A stretch of 64,000 bases of DNA from DATFVA01 sp963774455 (GCA_963774455.1 CAVZFD010000003.1:434001-498000); one strand, 5' to 3'; shown: positions 35,755 through 45,236, numbered from the stretch's first letter. Notes: generated by a model not told the origin, from the sequence alone. Translations and numbers: made by a program.

Positions 35755-37227
35755 ATGATTTCACATATACTGAGTAAATCTTCCTTCATTAAGGGGCTTC
35801 AGTGCGAAAAGGGTCTCTATCTTTATAAACATCATTATGATTGGGCTGATAAACCGTCGGAAGGACAGCAAGCGATATTTCAGAAGGGACATAATGTGGG
35901 CATTCTTGCACAGGATCTTTTCCCCGGCGGAATGAATGCATCTTTTAACGATCCTCTGAGGTCTGATGATCAGGTCAATCTCACCCGCGAACTTATCGAT
36001 AGCGGCTGCAAGGTGATTTACGAAGCGGCCTTTATATTTGATAAGGTGCTGGTTATCGCTGATATTATGGTGAGACGTGGCGACAAATGGAAAGTATATG
36101 AGGTTAAAAGTTCTACCTCGGTTAAAGATGTGTATATTCCTGATGCCGCGGTACAGTATTATGTTATTTCGAATTGCGGACTGGCTATAACCGATGTTTC
36201 AATAATTTATTTTAATAACCAGTATAGCAGGAAAGGGAATCTGGATGTATGGAAGTTATTCAATATCGAATCTGTAAAGGACCAGGTTATTGAGCTGCAG
36301 GATTCGGTTAAGAGTAATATAAAAAGGTTCAAAAAGCTGCTTGCCCAAAAGGAAATACCGAAGATGGGAATCGGAGTTCAATGTGGTGACCCATACGACT
36401 GCTCCTTTGTAGGATACTGCTGGAAAGATGTACCGGAGAATTCGGTGTTCGATATTGCAGAAATGCAGAATAAGAAGAAATTCGCAATGTATAACGAGGG
36501 GATTGTCAGACTGGAGGATATCCCTGACGATTATTTGCTGAATGACAAGCAAAGGTTGCAGGTGAATGGTTATAGGAACAGGACATCCTACATCGATGGA
36601 AAAGCGGTAAAAGATTTTTTGAAAACTTTATCTTATCCCCTTCATTTCCTGGATTTCGAAACCTTCAATCCTGCTGTTCCGCTGTTTGATGATTCACGCC
36701 CTTATCAGCAGATCGTGTTTCAGTATTCACTTCACATTAAGGAAACCCCTGTATCAGAGTGCCGGCATTATGAGTTTCTTGCTGATGCCGCGGGCGATCC
36801 GAGAATTCAGTTTATTGAAAGTCTGTTAAAAGACATCGGGGGGAACGGTGATATTATAGTATATAATAAACCTTTTGAATCAACGCGGCTTAAGGAACTG
36901 GCGAGGGATTTTCCTGAATACAGCACCCCGATTGAAGATGCCTTATTGAGGATTAAGGACTTAATGATTCCGTTCAGGCAGAAGCAGTATTACACCCCTG
37001 AGATGAACGGGAGTTACTCGATAAAGGCAGTACTACCTGCACTGGTGCCTGAGATGTCATACAGCGAGCTTGAAATAGGTGAAGGGGGAACAGCTTCACG
37101 CGCATTTGAAAGTCTTTATTTTGAAAAGGATGAGACCAGGATAAATGATATTCGCCGGCAGCTGCTGGAATACTGCGGCACAGACACCTTCGCCATGGTA
37201 AAAATCTTCGAGGTGCTAAATAAATGA
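35755..37227 (+). CDS. DUF2779 nuclease-like protein (Cas4-like domain plus exonuclease-like domain)
   Basis: 490 residues. The N-terminal half is a Cas4/AddB-type PD-(D/E)XK fold: Asp in VIADIMVRRGDKWKVYEVKS (Glu-Val-Lys active motif), and cysteines in GLQCEKG plus CGDPYDCSFVGYC that fit a 4Fe-4S cluster. The C-terminal half (about 290-490, DUF2779) starts with LHFLDFETF, the DxE of DnaQ/RNase H-like exonucleases, and carries YNKPFESTRLKELARDFPEY and the final CGTDTFAMVKIFE. Such proteins are predicted DNA nucleases; activity is not proved. Next to a WYL regulator, a defence role is plausible. Confidence 0.85.
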   Translation: MISHILSKSSFIKGLQCEKGLYLYKHHYDWADKPSEGQQAIFQKGHNVGILAQDLFPGGMNASFNDPLRSDDQVNLTRELIDSGCKVIYEAAFIFDKVLVIADIMVRRGDKWKVYEVKSSTSVKDVYIPDAAVQYYVISNCGLAITDVSIIYFNNQYSRKGNLDVWKLFNIESVKDQVIELQDSVKSNIKRFKKLLAQKEIPKMGIGVQCGDPYDCSFVGYCWKDVPENSVFDIAEMQNKKKFAMYNEGIVRLEDIPDDYLLNDKQRLQVNGYRNRTSYIDGKAVKDFLKTLSYPLHFLDFETFNPAVPLFDDSRPYQQIVFQYSLHIKETPVSECRHYEFLADAAGDPRIQFIESLLKDIGGNGDIIVYNKPFESTRLKELARDFPEYSTPIEDALLRIKDLMIPFRQKQYYTPEMNGSYSIKAVLPALVPEMSYSELEIGEGGTASRAFESLYFEKDETRINDIRRQLLEYCGTDTFAMVKIFEVLNK

Positions 37228-37306
37228 AAACGTTAACTTGTCGGAAATTCCGGATAGTTCAAACAGAGGGACAATCGATGGAAAAAATATAAGAGACATT
37301 TAATAA

Positions 37307-37639
37307 ATGAAAACTCTGACACTTCAGATTATTATAATATGCGCAAGCCTCTCGTTCGCTCAGAAAGTCTATTCGGTTGAATATGCCAACCAGGCAGATG
37401 TAAAAGTATATGTGGTGGAGTATGAGAACCAGGCCGACCTGAAAGTTTACAATGTTGAATACTCAAACCAGGCCGAGGGTAACGAAGGGAAGTGGTTCTT
37501 CACCAAATATGCCAACCAGGCTGACAAGAAAATTTATTTCATTGACTACGAGAACCAGTCAGACCTCAAAATCTTTTTCGTTAAATACCAAAACCAGTCC
37601 GGCTGGAATAACCGCAGTAAAATTTATCTAATGTATTAA
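37307..37639 (+). CDS. Small exported repeat protein (DUF6150-like)
   Basis: 110 residues with a signal peptide (MKTLTLQIIIICASLSFAQ). The mature part is a series of about 13-residue units of the form V-Y-x-V-E-Y-x-N-Q-A-D-x-K (YSVEYANQADVK, YVVEYENQADLK, YNVEYSNQAEGN, YFIDYENQSDLK, FFVKYQNQSGW), which resembles DUF6150. It probably makes a small extracellular or periplasmic beta-solenoid. Function unknown. Confidence 0.75.
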   Translation: MKTLTLQIIIICASLSFAQKVYSVEYANQADVKVYVVEYENQADLKVYNVEYSNQAEGNEGKWFFTKYANQADKKIYFIDYENQSDLKIFFVKYQNQSGWNNRSKIYLMY

Positions 37640-37667
37640 TCTCACGATAAAGCGAAATAAAAAATGT

Positions 37668-37775
37668 CAGAAGTGTAAGGTTTGATAAAATTCCATAGCT
37701 CTGTCACGGTAAATCCGTGACAGTCTAGATGGAAACCATCGCGTCAGTGAGTTTTTTTATAATTTCAGACTTCTG
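37668..37775 (+). ncRNA. Possible structured RNA or hairpin cluster
   Basis: A 7-bp outer helix (CAGAAGT with ACTTCTG) encloses a perfect 9-bp hairpin (CTGTCACGG/CCGTGACAG with 5-nt loop) and a 5-bp hairpin (GATGG/CCATC), followed by seven T. The arrangement resembles a multi-branched RNA or the paired ends of a small mobile element. It lies after the DUF6150-like gene in a 428-bp gap; no coding sequence covers it. Confidence 0.35.
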
Positions 37776-37952
37776 GGATTGACTGAAGACGCCTTCAATT
37801 ACCTTAACATTAATAAAGGGCATTTAGAACCTCATATATAGATGGATACTTGTAATTAGCATTTTATTTATCAGCGCATCCAGTTTAACCAATAATTGCT
37901 ATTTGTAGAATATTATACCTCCCAAAACCGTTTATTCCTATTTATATTTTTT

Positions 37953-38024
37953 ATGAGAAAAGTTACTGTGATTTATGTGGGTATGCTTCTAGTATTTATG
38001 CTGCAGCCATACATTTTTCCCTGA
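37953..38024 (+). pseudogene. Signal-peptide stub
   Basis: A 23-codon frame reads MRKVTVIYVGMLLVFMLQPY and then stops at once. It has the look of a signal peptide without a mature protein. It may be the residue of a lost secreted gene. The remainder of the gap shows nothing. Confidence 0.3.
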
Positions 38025-38067
38025 ACAGATCCAGGTATTCGGTAAATTCCAATTCGCATTAAGCAAT

Positions 38068-39468
38068 TTACTTCCTGTACTTCGAGATGAACTCTTCTAC
38101 TTCGGGCAGGCCGCCCTGGTAGATGAGGTAGCCATTGCTGGGCTCGCGTTCGGTTATTTCGCCGGCGATGGGGGTTAGCATAATTTCTTTTACTTTTTCA
38201 AGATCATTTGTTTGTCCCAGTGCCCAGCCGAGTTTCATATACGCTACTTCGGGCAGCATATTGGCAGCGGGGATTACTCCGAGTTCCATTATCTCTCTGC
38301 CGGTTTCATAAACGTACATCTGAACGTATCCCCATAGGGTCTGCACTGTCATATATACTGCTACGCCTTTTTCATACGCTCTCTTCAGCGCGGGGTACAT
38401 TGGTCTGTTTACATGACCTAACCCTGTTCCCGCTATTATTATTCCCTTGTAGCCATTGTCAACCAGCGAGTCAATGATGTCGGGATGCATATTGGGGTAG
38501 TAGTAAACTATGGAGACTTTCTCTTCGAATACGGGGTTTACTATTACGTCTTTGTCATCTCTTCTTCTTTTGTAGTCTTCACGGAGGGGAGTGATTTCTG
38601 TGCGGCTGACTTTCGCTATCGGGATGTCGCCTATGGTCCTGAAAGTCGACCTGTAGCTGGAATGCATTTTCCTTACGCGTGTACCCCTGTGCAGGAGTCC
38701 GTATACGTCGGAGGTGGGACCAAACATACATATCATCGTTTCGGCAATATCGCTTTCGGCTGCTGTCTTTACGCTGTGAATAAGGTTGAGGGCTGCATCA
38801 GAAGATGGACGATCGCTTGATCTCTGCGAGCCTACCATCACTATCGGTACGGGCGAGTTCTGAACCATAAACGAGAGCACTGCCGATGTGTGATGCATAG
38901 TGTCGGTGCCATGACCTATTACTATTCCATGAACGCCTTTCTCTATTTCCTTTCCTATTGCTTCTGCGAGTCCTTTCCATTGATCGGGACCCATATTCTC
39001 CGAGAACACGCCGTAAAGTTTCTCCGTTTCAAGATTGCAATAGTCGGCAAGTTCGGGAACCGACCCGTAAAGTTCTCCCGGTGAAAAGGCGGGAATAACA
39101 GCCCCGGTTCTGTAGTCGAGTCTGCTTGCAATAGTGCCTCCGGTTCCAAGCAGTTTTACCCTGGGCTTATTCGGTTCATAAGGAAATTCTTTTTCGGGTA
39201 TTTTGTAGTGAGCTTCTTTTCTGCTGTGTACTTTAATGTCTGTAACTTTTTTAGCAGCAATGCCGAGATTGTAGCCGACAGGTATTTTTAAGACGATATG
39301 TAATTCATCGGCAGTTTCAGAGCGGGGGAGTATTGTCCCGCTGTAAGTGCCGTCATCGGTATTTATATCAACGTTGCTCCACACCAGTGCTTCAAATTTC
39401 TTTAATGTGTTAAGCGCTTCGCCGCGGTAGCCTTTATAATCGCTATTGTTGTCAGCCAATTTATGCAT
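38068..39468 (-). CDS. gatD: Glu-tRNA(Gln) amidotransferase subunit D (archaeal type)
   Basis: 466 residues from the ATG at 39468, which overlaps the gatE stop by 8 bases (ATGCATAA); an earlier ATG at 39483 is possible. GatD is the asparaginase-like glutaminase that supplies ammonia to GatE for converting Glu-tRNA(Gln) to Gln-tRNA(Gln). A small N-terminal barrel (about 20-85) is followed by the asparaginase core (LLGTGGTIASRLDYRTGAV, GIVIGHGTDTMHHTSAVLSF, SDRPSSDAALNLIHSV, IIIAGTGLGHVN). The catalytic Thr pair, Asp and Lys are present. Free L-asparaginases lack the N-terminal barrel, and the adjacency to gatE settles the call. Confidence 0.93.
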   Translation of the reverse strand: MHKLADNNSDYKGYRGEALNTLKKFEALVWSNVDINTDDGTYSGTILPRSETADELHIVLKIPVGYNLGIAAKKVTDIKVHSRKEAHYKIPEKEFPYEPNKPRVKLLGTGGTIASRLDYRTGAVIPAFSPGELYGSVPELADYCNLETEKLYGVFSENMGPDQWKGLAEAIGKEIEKGVHGIVIGHGTDTMHHTSAVLSFMVQNSPVPIVMVGSQRSSDRPSSDAALNLIHSVKTAAESDIAETMICMFGPTSDVYGLLHRGTRVRKMHSSYRSTFRTIGDIPIAKVSRTEITPLREDYKRRRDDKDVIVNPVFEEKVSIVYYYPNMHPDIIDSLVDNGYKGIIIAGTGLGHVNRPMYPALKRAYEKGVAVYMTVQTLWGYVQMYVYETGREIMELGVIPAANMLPEVAYMKLGWALGQTNDLEKVKEIMLTPIAGEITEREPSNGYLIYQGGLPEVEEFISKYRK

Positions 39469-41374
39469 TCTCCTTTTCAGCATTGTTAGTACGAGAATTA
39501 TCTTTGTCCTGAATGTAGGTAAGAACGTCGCGCCCGGAAATCCTTCCCCTAAGCTTGTTCATCGCAAGACCCATGAGCACTTTGCTCCTGTTCTCCTGCT
39601 TATAAAGCCTGATATTTTTCAGACTGTCTCTTGATTCCTTGAATGTCTTATCGAGTTCATTATCCGTGCAGGGAGGCGGCAGCAGTTCGTCAAAGAAAAC
39701 ACCCACTGAGATTACGTTTTCCAGCAGAGGCAGTATTCCATCGCGCGTTATTTGATTTTCTTTGTACGCAGATATAATACCGGAAAATATTTCTTCATTC
39801 AGGATTTCAACATCATATCCTTTTTTCCTGAGCCTTTTAGGAAACTGGATGAGAAGCACCGCGGCAAAAACGGGGTTTACTTTCCATTCATTTACTGCTT
39901 TCTTAAACAACTCAGCATAAGGGGAGATTGACAGTTCTTCTATTGTGTCGGCGGGAATATTTAATTCCCTGTACCATTTTTCTCTTTCCCAGAAATGTTG
40001 GGGGAGTCCGCTTTTTATTCTTTGTATCGTTCCGGCCGGGATCTGCTTGGGGGGAAGGTCGGTATCGGGATACATTCTGTCGGCGCCGGGAAGAATTCTC
40101 TCAAACCCGTTAGTTCCGTCGCTGAGCGCCTGTCTAGTTTCGGAAGGGATTCCGATAACGGCCTCTTTTGCGCGTATGATTATTTCATTTACGGCTGTTT
40201 TGGTATCATCCTCGCTGCCCCATACGAGAATAATTGTGTCGTTATCTTTCGCCCCGGATGCCTTCCTTACTTTCTGCCATTCAGATGAGGTGATCGTGTC
40301 ACCCTTGCTGTCGGAATGGATCATATTAGGAATGGTTGTTAAGCAGGCGATTACGCGTACACGGTCTGATATCTCCTTAGAGAAATAGGTGCTCGTCTGC
40401 GTCTGCCAGTGAAGCAGCTCTGAGAAGCCCTTAAGCACAACGCACTTTAATACTGCACCTTCCTGCAGTGCATTCTTTATGGGAAGGTAGTGGGGATTTT
40501 TAAGCACACTTGTTATATCGGTTGATTCAGCTTTAAAAGTTTCTTGGGTAATCCCTCGTCCTTTTAGTTCCTCGCGGAGCCGGAGCAGGTTCCACTGGCG
40601 CATTGCCTCGTTGTAGGTGAGCAGGGGAATGTCTTTAATCTGTGGTACGCCTTTTATTTCTATTCTGGTTCCGCCGGTAACGCTTACGTTGACGTCTTCC
40701 CTTGCGGCTCCCATTCCGCGCCTGACCTGGTTAGTGCTGCGGACCAGCTTACTGCAGAGGCGGGCGACTTCGGCAACTTCTTTTGGAGTGCGCATATCGG
40801 GACCCGTAACCGTTTCGATCAGCGGCATTCCGAGCCTGTCGGTCAGGTAGATCCTGTCATGTCCCACATCGCTTACTTCGCGGCATGAGTCTTCTTCAAT
40901 CGACATCTGTACAATCTTTACTTCGCGGTTCTTATAGGGAATTTTCCCGTTAAGAGCGTAGATAGCCGTCCTCTGAAAGCCGGTCGGGATGCTTCCATCA
41001 AGATATTGCTTTCGGGCAATATGCAGTTCATCAACCAGACTGCAGTTATAAAGCATACCGACACCCAGCGCGATCTCCAGGGCATCTTCATTTATAAGAA
41101 AAGGGGGAGTATCATCCATCTCATATGTGCAGACGGTTTCACGATTTATCCTGTAGATGATTTCCTTCTTAGTTTTGAATTCCATCAGGGCGGTGCCGTC
41201 ATACACACCCAGCTCGCTGAGCGTCGGCCGCATATGTCTGAGGATCTCCGCATCGTAATGCCTGCTGTATTTACCGGCAGGACACCGGCAGAAGAGTTTT
41301 TTATTTGTTAGTAATTGCTGATGAATTTCCAGTCCGGATTTGAAACCAACCACGGCATAATCTTCATCGGTCAT
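39461..41374 (-). CDS. gatE: Glu-tRNA(Gln) amidotransferase subunit E (archaeal type)
   Basis: 637 residues from ATG at 41374, chosen to match the family N terminus (AVVGFKSGLEIHQQL); another ATG lies 11 codons upstream, and neither has a clear ribosome site. GatE is the kinase/amidotransferase subunit of the two-subunit enzyme. Evidence: GLEIHQQLLTNKKLFCRCP, DDTPPF, SIPTGFQRTAIYALNGKIP, IEEDSCREVSD, RIEIKGVPQIKDIPLL, an inserted GAD-like region of about 110 residues (TQTSTYFSKEISDRVRVI), and the C-terminal tRNA-binding tail (SKVLMGLAMNKLRGRI). The GAD insert separates GatE from bacterial GatB. Confidence 0.93.
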   Translation of the reverse strand: MTDEDYAVVGFKSGLEIHQQLLTNKKLFCRCPAGKYSRHYDAEILRHMRPTLSELGVYDGTALMEFKTKKEIIYRINRETVCTYEMDDTPPFLINEDALEIALGVGMLYNCSLVDELHIARKQYLDGSIPTGFQRTAIYALNGKIPYKNREVKIVQMSIEEDSCREVSDVGHDRIYLTDRLGMPLIETVTGPDMRTPKEVAEVARLCSKLVRSTNQVRRGMGAAREDVNVSVTGGTRIEIKGVPQIKDIPLLTYNEAMRQWNLLRLREELKGRGITQETFKAESTDITSVLKNPHYLPIKNALQEGAVLKCVVLKGFSELLHWQTQTSTYFSKEISDRVRVIACLTTIPNMIHSDSKGDTITSSEWQKVRKASGAKDNDTIILVWGSEDDTKTAVNEIIIRAKEAVIGIPSETRQALSDGTNGFERILPGADRMYPDTDLPPKQIPAGTIQRIKSGLPQHFWEREKWYRELNIPADTIEELSISPYAELFKKAVNEWKVNPVFAAVLLIQFPKRLRKKGYDVEILNEEIFSGIISAYKENQITRDGILPLLENVISVGVFFDELLPPPCTDNELDKTFKESRDSLKNIRLYKQENRSKVLMGLAMNKLRGRISGRDVLTYIQDKDNSRTNNAEKENA

Positions 41375-41587
41375 TTGTGAGAAGGGTTTGAAAATAAAGT
41401 CGTACATAAACAGGAGAATAGAATAATATTTACAAAAAATTGAGTACGAAATATACAGAGAATGAGGCAATTAAGGTAAGCAAAAAGGAAGGATTGATGA
41501 AGACGGTACCGGATTCTGAAACCCCGCTTATCCTGGATCCTGATTAACGGGATTCGACAAAATATTTAAGGACAAATCATCGAAAAA

Positions 41588-41722
41588 CTTAAGAATGAAT
41601 ATATGCAATCAGGAAGATTATGAATCAGAGCCTGATGGACGCAATCTTTCCAGCGATGTATATTTATACTCGATGAGATCAGGGATTTTATTATAAATCG
41701 TAAAATGCTTTTGTTTAGGTAG
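41588..41722 (+). pseudogene. Decayed type IX sorting tail
   Basis: Across two frames the sequence reads LKNEYMQSGRL, then LSSDVYLYSMRSG, then NRKMLLFR and TAG, the order of a type IX C-terminal domain (compare NLASGTYYYKLSSGDF and KMLLLK in an intact gene here). Internal stops and frame changes show it is dead. The rest of the 552-bp gap between 41375 and 41927 holds nothing recognisable. Confidence 0.65.
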
Positions 41723-41926
41723 TTCTGGAGGTTAGGTTCGGAGGACTATTGACAGTAAAATTTTTCCATGGTAATTTAATTTCAAATTTTCAGATCAAGG
41801 AAACTCGTCAGTAGTACTTTAGTTCTACTTGCCTTGAAATATTCAGGGGGCTTATTAAAAATTACATTCTTCCAATCCTTTTAGAAATCAGGTCCTGATT
41901 TAATAACTAAATAAAAGGTGTCTCAA

Positions 41927-44900
41927 ATGGATACGTTAAAAGTACCATATTCTACTTTTTCTGTTTGTTCTTTCTACAGGTCTTTTCTACTCTTTTTCAT
42001 CACAATTGTTATTTCTATTTCTTCTGACGCAATAGGGCAGCAGGATTCACTTCGTCATATTCACGGGCGGGATATGAGAATACCAGATGTACATTTGATG
42101 ACTACAGGTGACGATGATTGTCCGGATTGTTCTTCAGAAGATATCAATCTACTTGAAGAAGTTGTTTCCAAATACCAGGGCATGAAAGGCCTGAATCCTA
42201 CAGCGCCATCCTCTTATAATCTTATTGGTAAACATAAATTCAGCGGAACAACTTACAGCATAACTAATCCATTTTTTGGTGAGAATTGGTATCCTATCAG
42301 GACTGAAAAACAAACTCTTACGGGAAAATTTTACAGTTTCAGTGTATCGAATTACGGTGATGAAAGCGACTGGAATATCAATCTGCTTCCTGATCCAGGC
42401 TTTGAGAGCTTTGTGTCAGATGCCATTCCCTATCGGGCGGCTAACTGGTATGCATCGGCAGATTGGATTCAAACCTCTGAGGGTCAGATCTTAATAGAGG
42501 CGGAAATCACACCTGATGAACATAGGTACGGGAATCCCTGGTTCACAAATAATGATTCAAAAAGTATTTTACTCAACAAGAAACTTACGGTATACGGACC
42601 TTTTATCAGGGAGGAAGCACATGGCAATCATCCGGAGATTCATCCATGTGAGCAGATATGGTGGACTGAGCCAGATGATGCCTTAATGGTAATGCTGCTC
42701 GTAGATGATTCAAATCGATTTAAACGACGAGCAGATACGACGTTTATAGATGGAACACAAACACGGTTTATTGGTGGTGATTTTTCATCCAGACGTGTTA
42801 CATCCTATAATTATAAACCTTGGGCTCTCGAAAAAAATCAGGAATCGGAATTAAGTGTTGCTTTTGAATTTGATCCGGCTAAAGATCAGATATTTATGGG
42901 TATACAGGCGATTGATGCGCTCAATTTTTACAAAGATGCATCCTATCCGGATGTATCTGAGGGAAATCAGCATACTTTAATGTATAAAGGTAAACCGGCT
43001 GTTACAGTTGCAGAAGATCCTGAGATTAACCCATTCATAGGGATAACATTTCGAAACGTTTGTTTTAACCGTACAAAGGGAATGCTTCAGGGATATGTTG
43101 TTTTTAAAACCTCAATTGGAAATGGTAATGGAAAAGAAGGCTTTGTTGTTCTTCACATTGACAGGAAGAAAGTGAGTGCAAATTCTAAACCAACGCTTTT
43201 TACCGGCGACATCGCAAACACCTGGAAACCGTTTAGTGTATATGATAACTCCATTCCCTTCTCGGCGGTGATAAGTTCAGATCAGGAGGGGAAAGGTATT
43301 GTTGATGGTCTCATCGATTTTAATGGCAACGGAAAGACCGATTTATTTGCAAAAGATGGGAGCCGGTGGATGGTAATGTATGATAGTAAAGGAAATTGGC
43401 AAGAGCTTAATACTTCGAGCATTCCCGTGGAGGAGTTAAGGTTTGGAGATGTAAATGGTGATAAGATTACAGATATATTGCGGGTTAGTCCCCGAAATAA
43501 GGTAGAGGTTTCATATGGGGGAGAAAGCCAGTGGACGGAAATAACGGATGCAGGTGAACAGAATAAGATGATACAGGTGGGAGATTTTAACGGAGATGGC
43601 AAAACGGATATAGTTTATGTAAAGTATCGTCCGAATGGGAGTCCCGGCAACCTCCTGCTTAAAGCCGATATGTATGTAAAATATAGTTGTAAAGGAAGCT
43701 GGAAAAAACTTAACAGCAATTATAATCTTTTTTCAAACGATGACTACACTAAAAATTTTCGATTCGGAAATTTTAATGGTGATGATGTAACAGATATTTT
43801 CAGAAATATTAATGGCAAATTTTGTGTTTATTGGAATGGTACGGGTGATTTTAAGGAACTGTTTAAACCAGATATAAGTTTCAGGATGGAAGATCTTCTT
43901 TTTGTTACAGGATTAACAAATTCCAATACTGATGTTATTTATGTGAATCCACAGACAAAACAATGGACCGTTTTCTATGGTGGAAGAGCAGGTTCACTTC
44001 CTCTTTCAATAAAATTCAATGACCCTTCAATCGTAAGGTTCGGCGACCTTGATTCCGATCAAGCCGTAGAACCATTTACCCAGGATTACGCTGAGCAGCC
44101 GGTTTCCCCTGAAGAAATGAAATTGAACATCATGGCTAAGGCTGATATACAACCTGCTATTGTGCCCAGACTTGTGCCTGGCTCTCTTAAAAGAGTAAAG
44201 GTTGGAGATAAGGATCAGCTTGCTGCTACTTTTTCTGTAAGTTATTTCCCGGGAAGCAACAACCGTAGGAGCTTAACTTCTGCATTTCAATCCGTAAGAT
44301 ATAAAACTAGTTCACAGACTCTTTCATACGTCCCAAAGCCAAATACTGATTTCATATCTGATAGTATGCAGACTATTGGGGTTCTTGAGAATGTTCTGCT
44401 TCCGGAGAAATCAGAAAAAGAAATTGAGTTTTTGAATTCAGGGAACACCCCCGTGCATTCATTTAAACTTGAGGGATTGTCAATAATCGGCTTGTTAAAT
44501 GATTTGAAAGAAACCGAAGGCGATCTCGCAAAATGGGAGACCTGGAAAACTTATATATCCAAAGAATCTGACCCGGTAAAAAGTGAACTTTTAATATCTC
44601 CTCCTTCAGCCCCGGTTACCATTAAAAAGATAGAGTTCGAACTTCTGCCCTTCTATTCTTCACTGGAAAATAAATCCTCAACTTTTGTAGAAGTAGATGA
44701 TGTTTCCCAGGAACTTAATGACGTGGCATATCAAAATAGTGATAAAACCAGGGAGCTTTTTGGAGATAAGAAAGTTTTTAATATAAAATGGGAGTTCAAA
44801 TTTAAAGATCTTACTACTGGTTCGGATATACCCTTCAACAATAACTATTTAAAAATTTCAGATGGCAAATGGTCCAATAGCAAGGTGTCTCTAAAATTGC

Positions 44901-45166
44901 CGGTTTCGGATAACCTGATCCAGGTAACGGCAAAAGCAGTAACTATGGATAACCTTGGAAATGTATCCGCTTCTCCTGCTGAATTTATTTTTTATAATCA
45001 ACGTATTGATATTCAGGAAGCTTCGGATCGAATTGAAAATTGGCTGAGGCTTATAAAGGATACTTACAACGGCAATTTTGAAGCAGTGCTTATAAAAGCT
45101 AATTACTTAAGTGAAGATAATGTTTTAACTCCTCTGGAAGTTGCATCTATTCTAATGAAAGATTGA
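41927..45166 (+). CDS. Large exported FG-GAP/VCBS-repeat protein
   Basis: 1079 residues from ATG after AAAAGG; an in-frame GTG lies three codons earlier. The signal peptide is about residues 1-38 (FFITIVISISSDAIGQ). Middle part (about 455-710) has FG-GAP/VCBS repeats with calcium-loop motifs: IDFNGNGKTDLFA, FGDVNGDKITDIL, VGDFNGDGKTDIV, FGNFNGDDVTDIF. The flanks (about 40-440 and 720-1079) are beta-rich and not recognised. No type IX tail is visible at the C terminus. Probably a surface or periplasmic adhesion-like protein. Confidence 0.75.
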   Translation: MDTLKVPYSTFSVCSFYRSFLLFFITIVISISSDAIGQQDSLRHIHGRDMRIPDVHLMTTGDDDCPDCSSEDINLLEEVVSKYQGMKGLNPTAPSSYNLIGKHKFSGTTYSITNPFFGENWYPIRTEKQTLTGKFYSFSVSNYGDESDWNINLLPDPGFESFVSDAIPYRAANWYASADWIQTSEGQILIEAEITPDEHRYGNPWFTNNDSKSILLNKKLTVYGPFIREEAHGNHPEIHPCEQIWWTEPDDALMVMLLVDDSNRFKRRADTTFIDGTQTRFIGGDFSSRRVTSYNYKPWALEKNQESELSVAFEFDPAKDQIFMGIQAIDALNFYKDASYPDVSEGNQHTLMYKGKPAVTVAEDPEINPFIGITFRNVCFNRTKGMLQGYVVFKTSIGNGNGKEGFVVLHIDRKKVSANSKPTLFTGDIANTWKPFSVYDNSIPFSAVISSDQEGKGIVDGLIDFNGNGKTDLFAKDGSRWMVMYDSKGNWQELNTSSIPVEELRFGDVNGDKITDILRVSPRNKVEVSYGGESQWTEITDAGEQNKMIQVGDFNGDGKTDIVYVKYRPNGSPGNLLLKADMYVKYSCKGSWKKLNSNYNLFSNDDYTKNFRFGNFNGDDVTDIFRNINGKFCVYWNGTGDFKELFKPDISFRMEDLLFVTGLTNSNTDVIYVNPQTKQWTVFYGGRAGSLPLSIKFNDPSIVRFGDLDSDQAVEPFTQDYAEQPVSPEEMKLNIMAKADIQPAIVPRLVPGSLKRVKVGDKDQLAATFSVSYFPGSNNRRSLTSAFQSVRYKTSSQTLSYVPKPNTDFISDSMQTIGVLENVLLPEKSEKEIEFLNSGNTPVHSFKLEGLSIIGLLNDLKETEGDLAKWETWKTYISKESDPVKSELLISPPSAPVTIKKIEFELLPFYSSLENKSSTFVEVDDVSQELNDVAYQNSDKTRELFGDKKVFNIKWEFKFKDLTTGSDIPFNNNYLKISDGKWSNSKVSLKLPVSDNLIQVTAKAVTMDNLGNVSASPAEFIFYNQRIDIQEASDRIENWLRLIKDTYNGNFEAVLIKANYLSEDNVLTPLEVASILMKD

Positions 45167-45195
45167 AACTCTCCAAAACATTCGTACAAAAGGAT

Positions 45196-45223
45196 GGAGC
45201 AGTGGTTGTTATATCACTGCTCC
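45196..45223. terminator. Hairpin between convergent genes
   Basis: GGAGCAGTG pairs with CACTGCTCC around ten bases, 29 bases after the FG-GAP gene and 13 bases before the end of the peptidase gene. Probable bidirectional terminator; T runs are weak. Confidence 0.6.
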
Positions 45224-45236
45224 ATTATTGTGAGAA

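Noticed and set aside
39928..40388. Plus-strand frames of 61 to 147 codons inside gatE
   Set aside because: Antisense shadows of a firmly identified gene.
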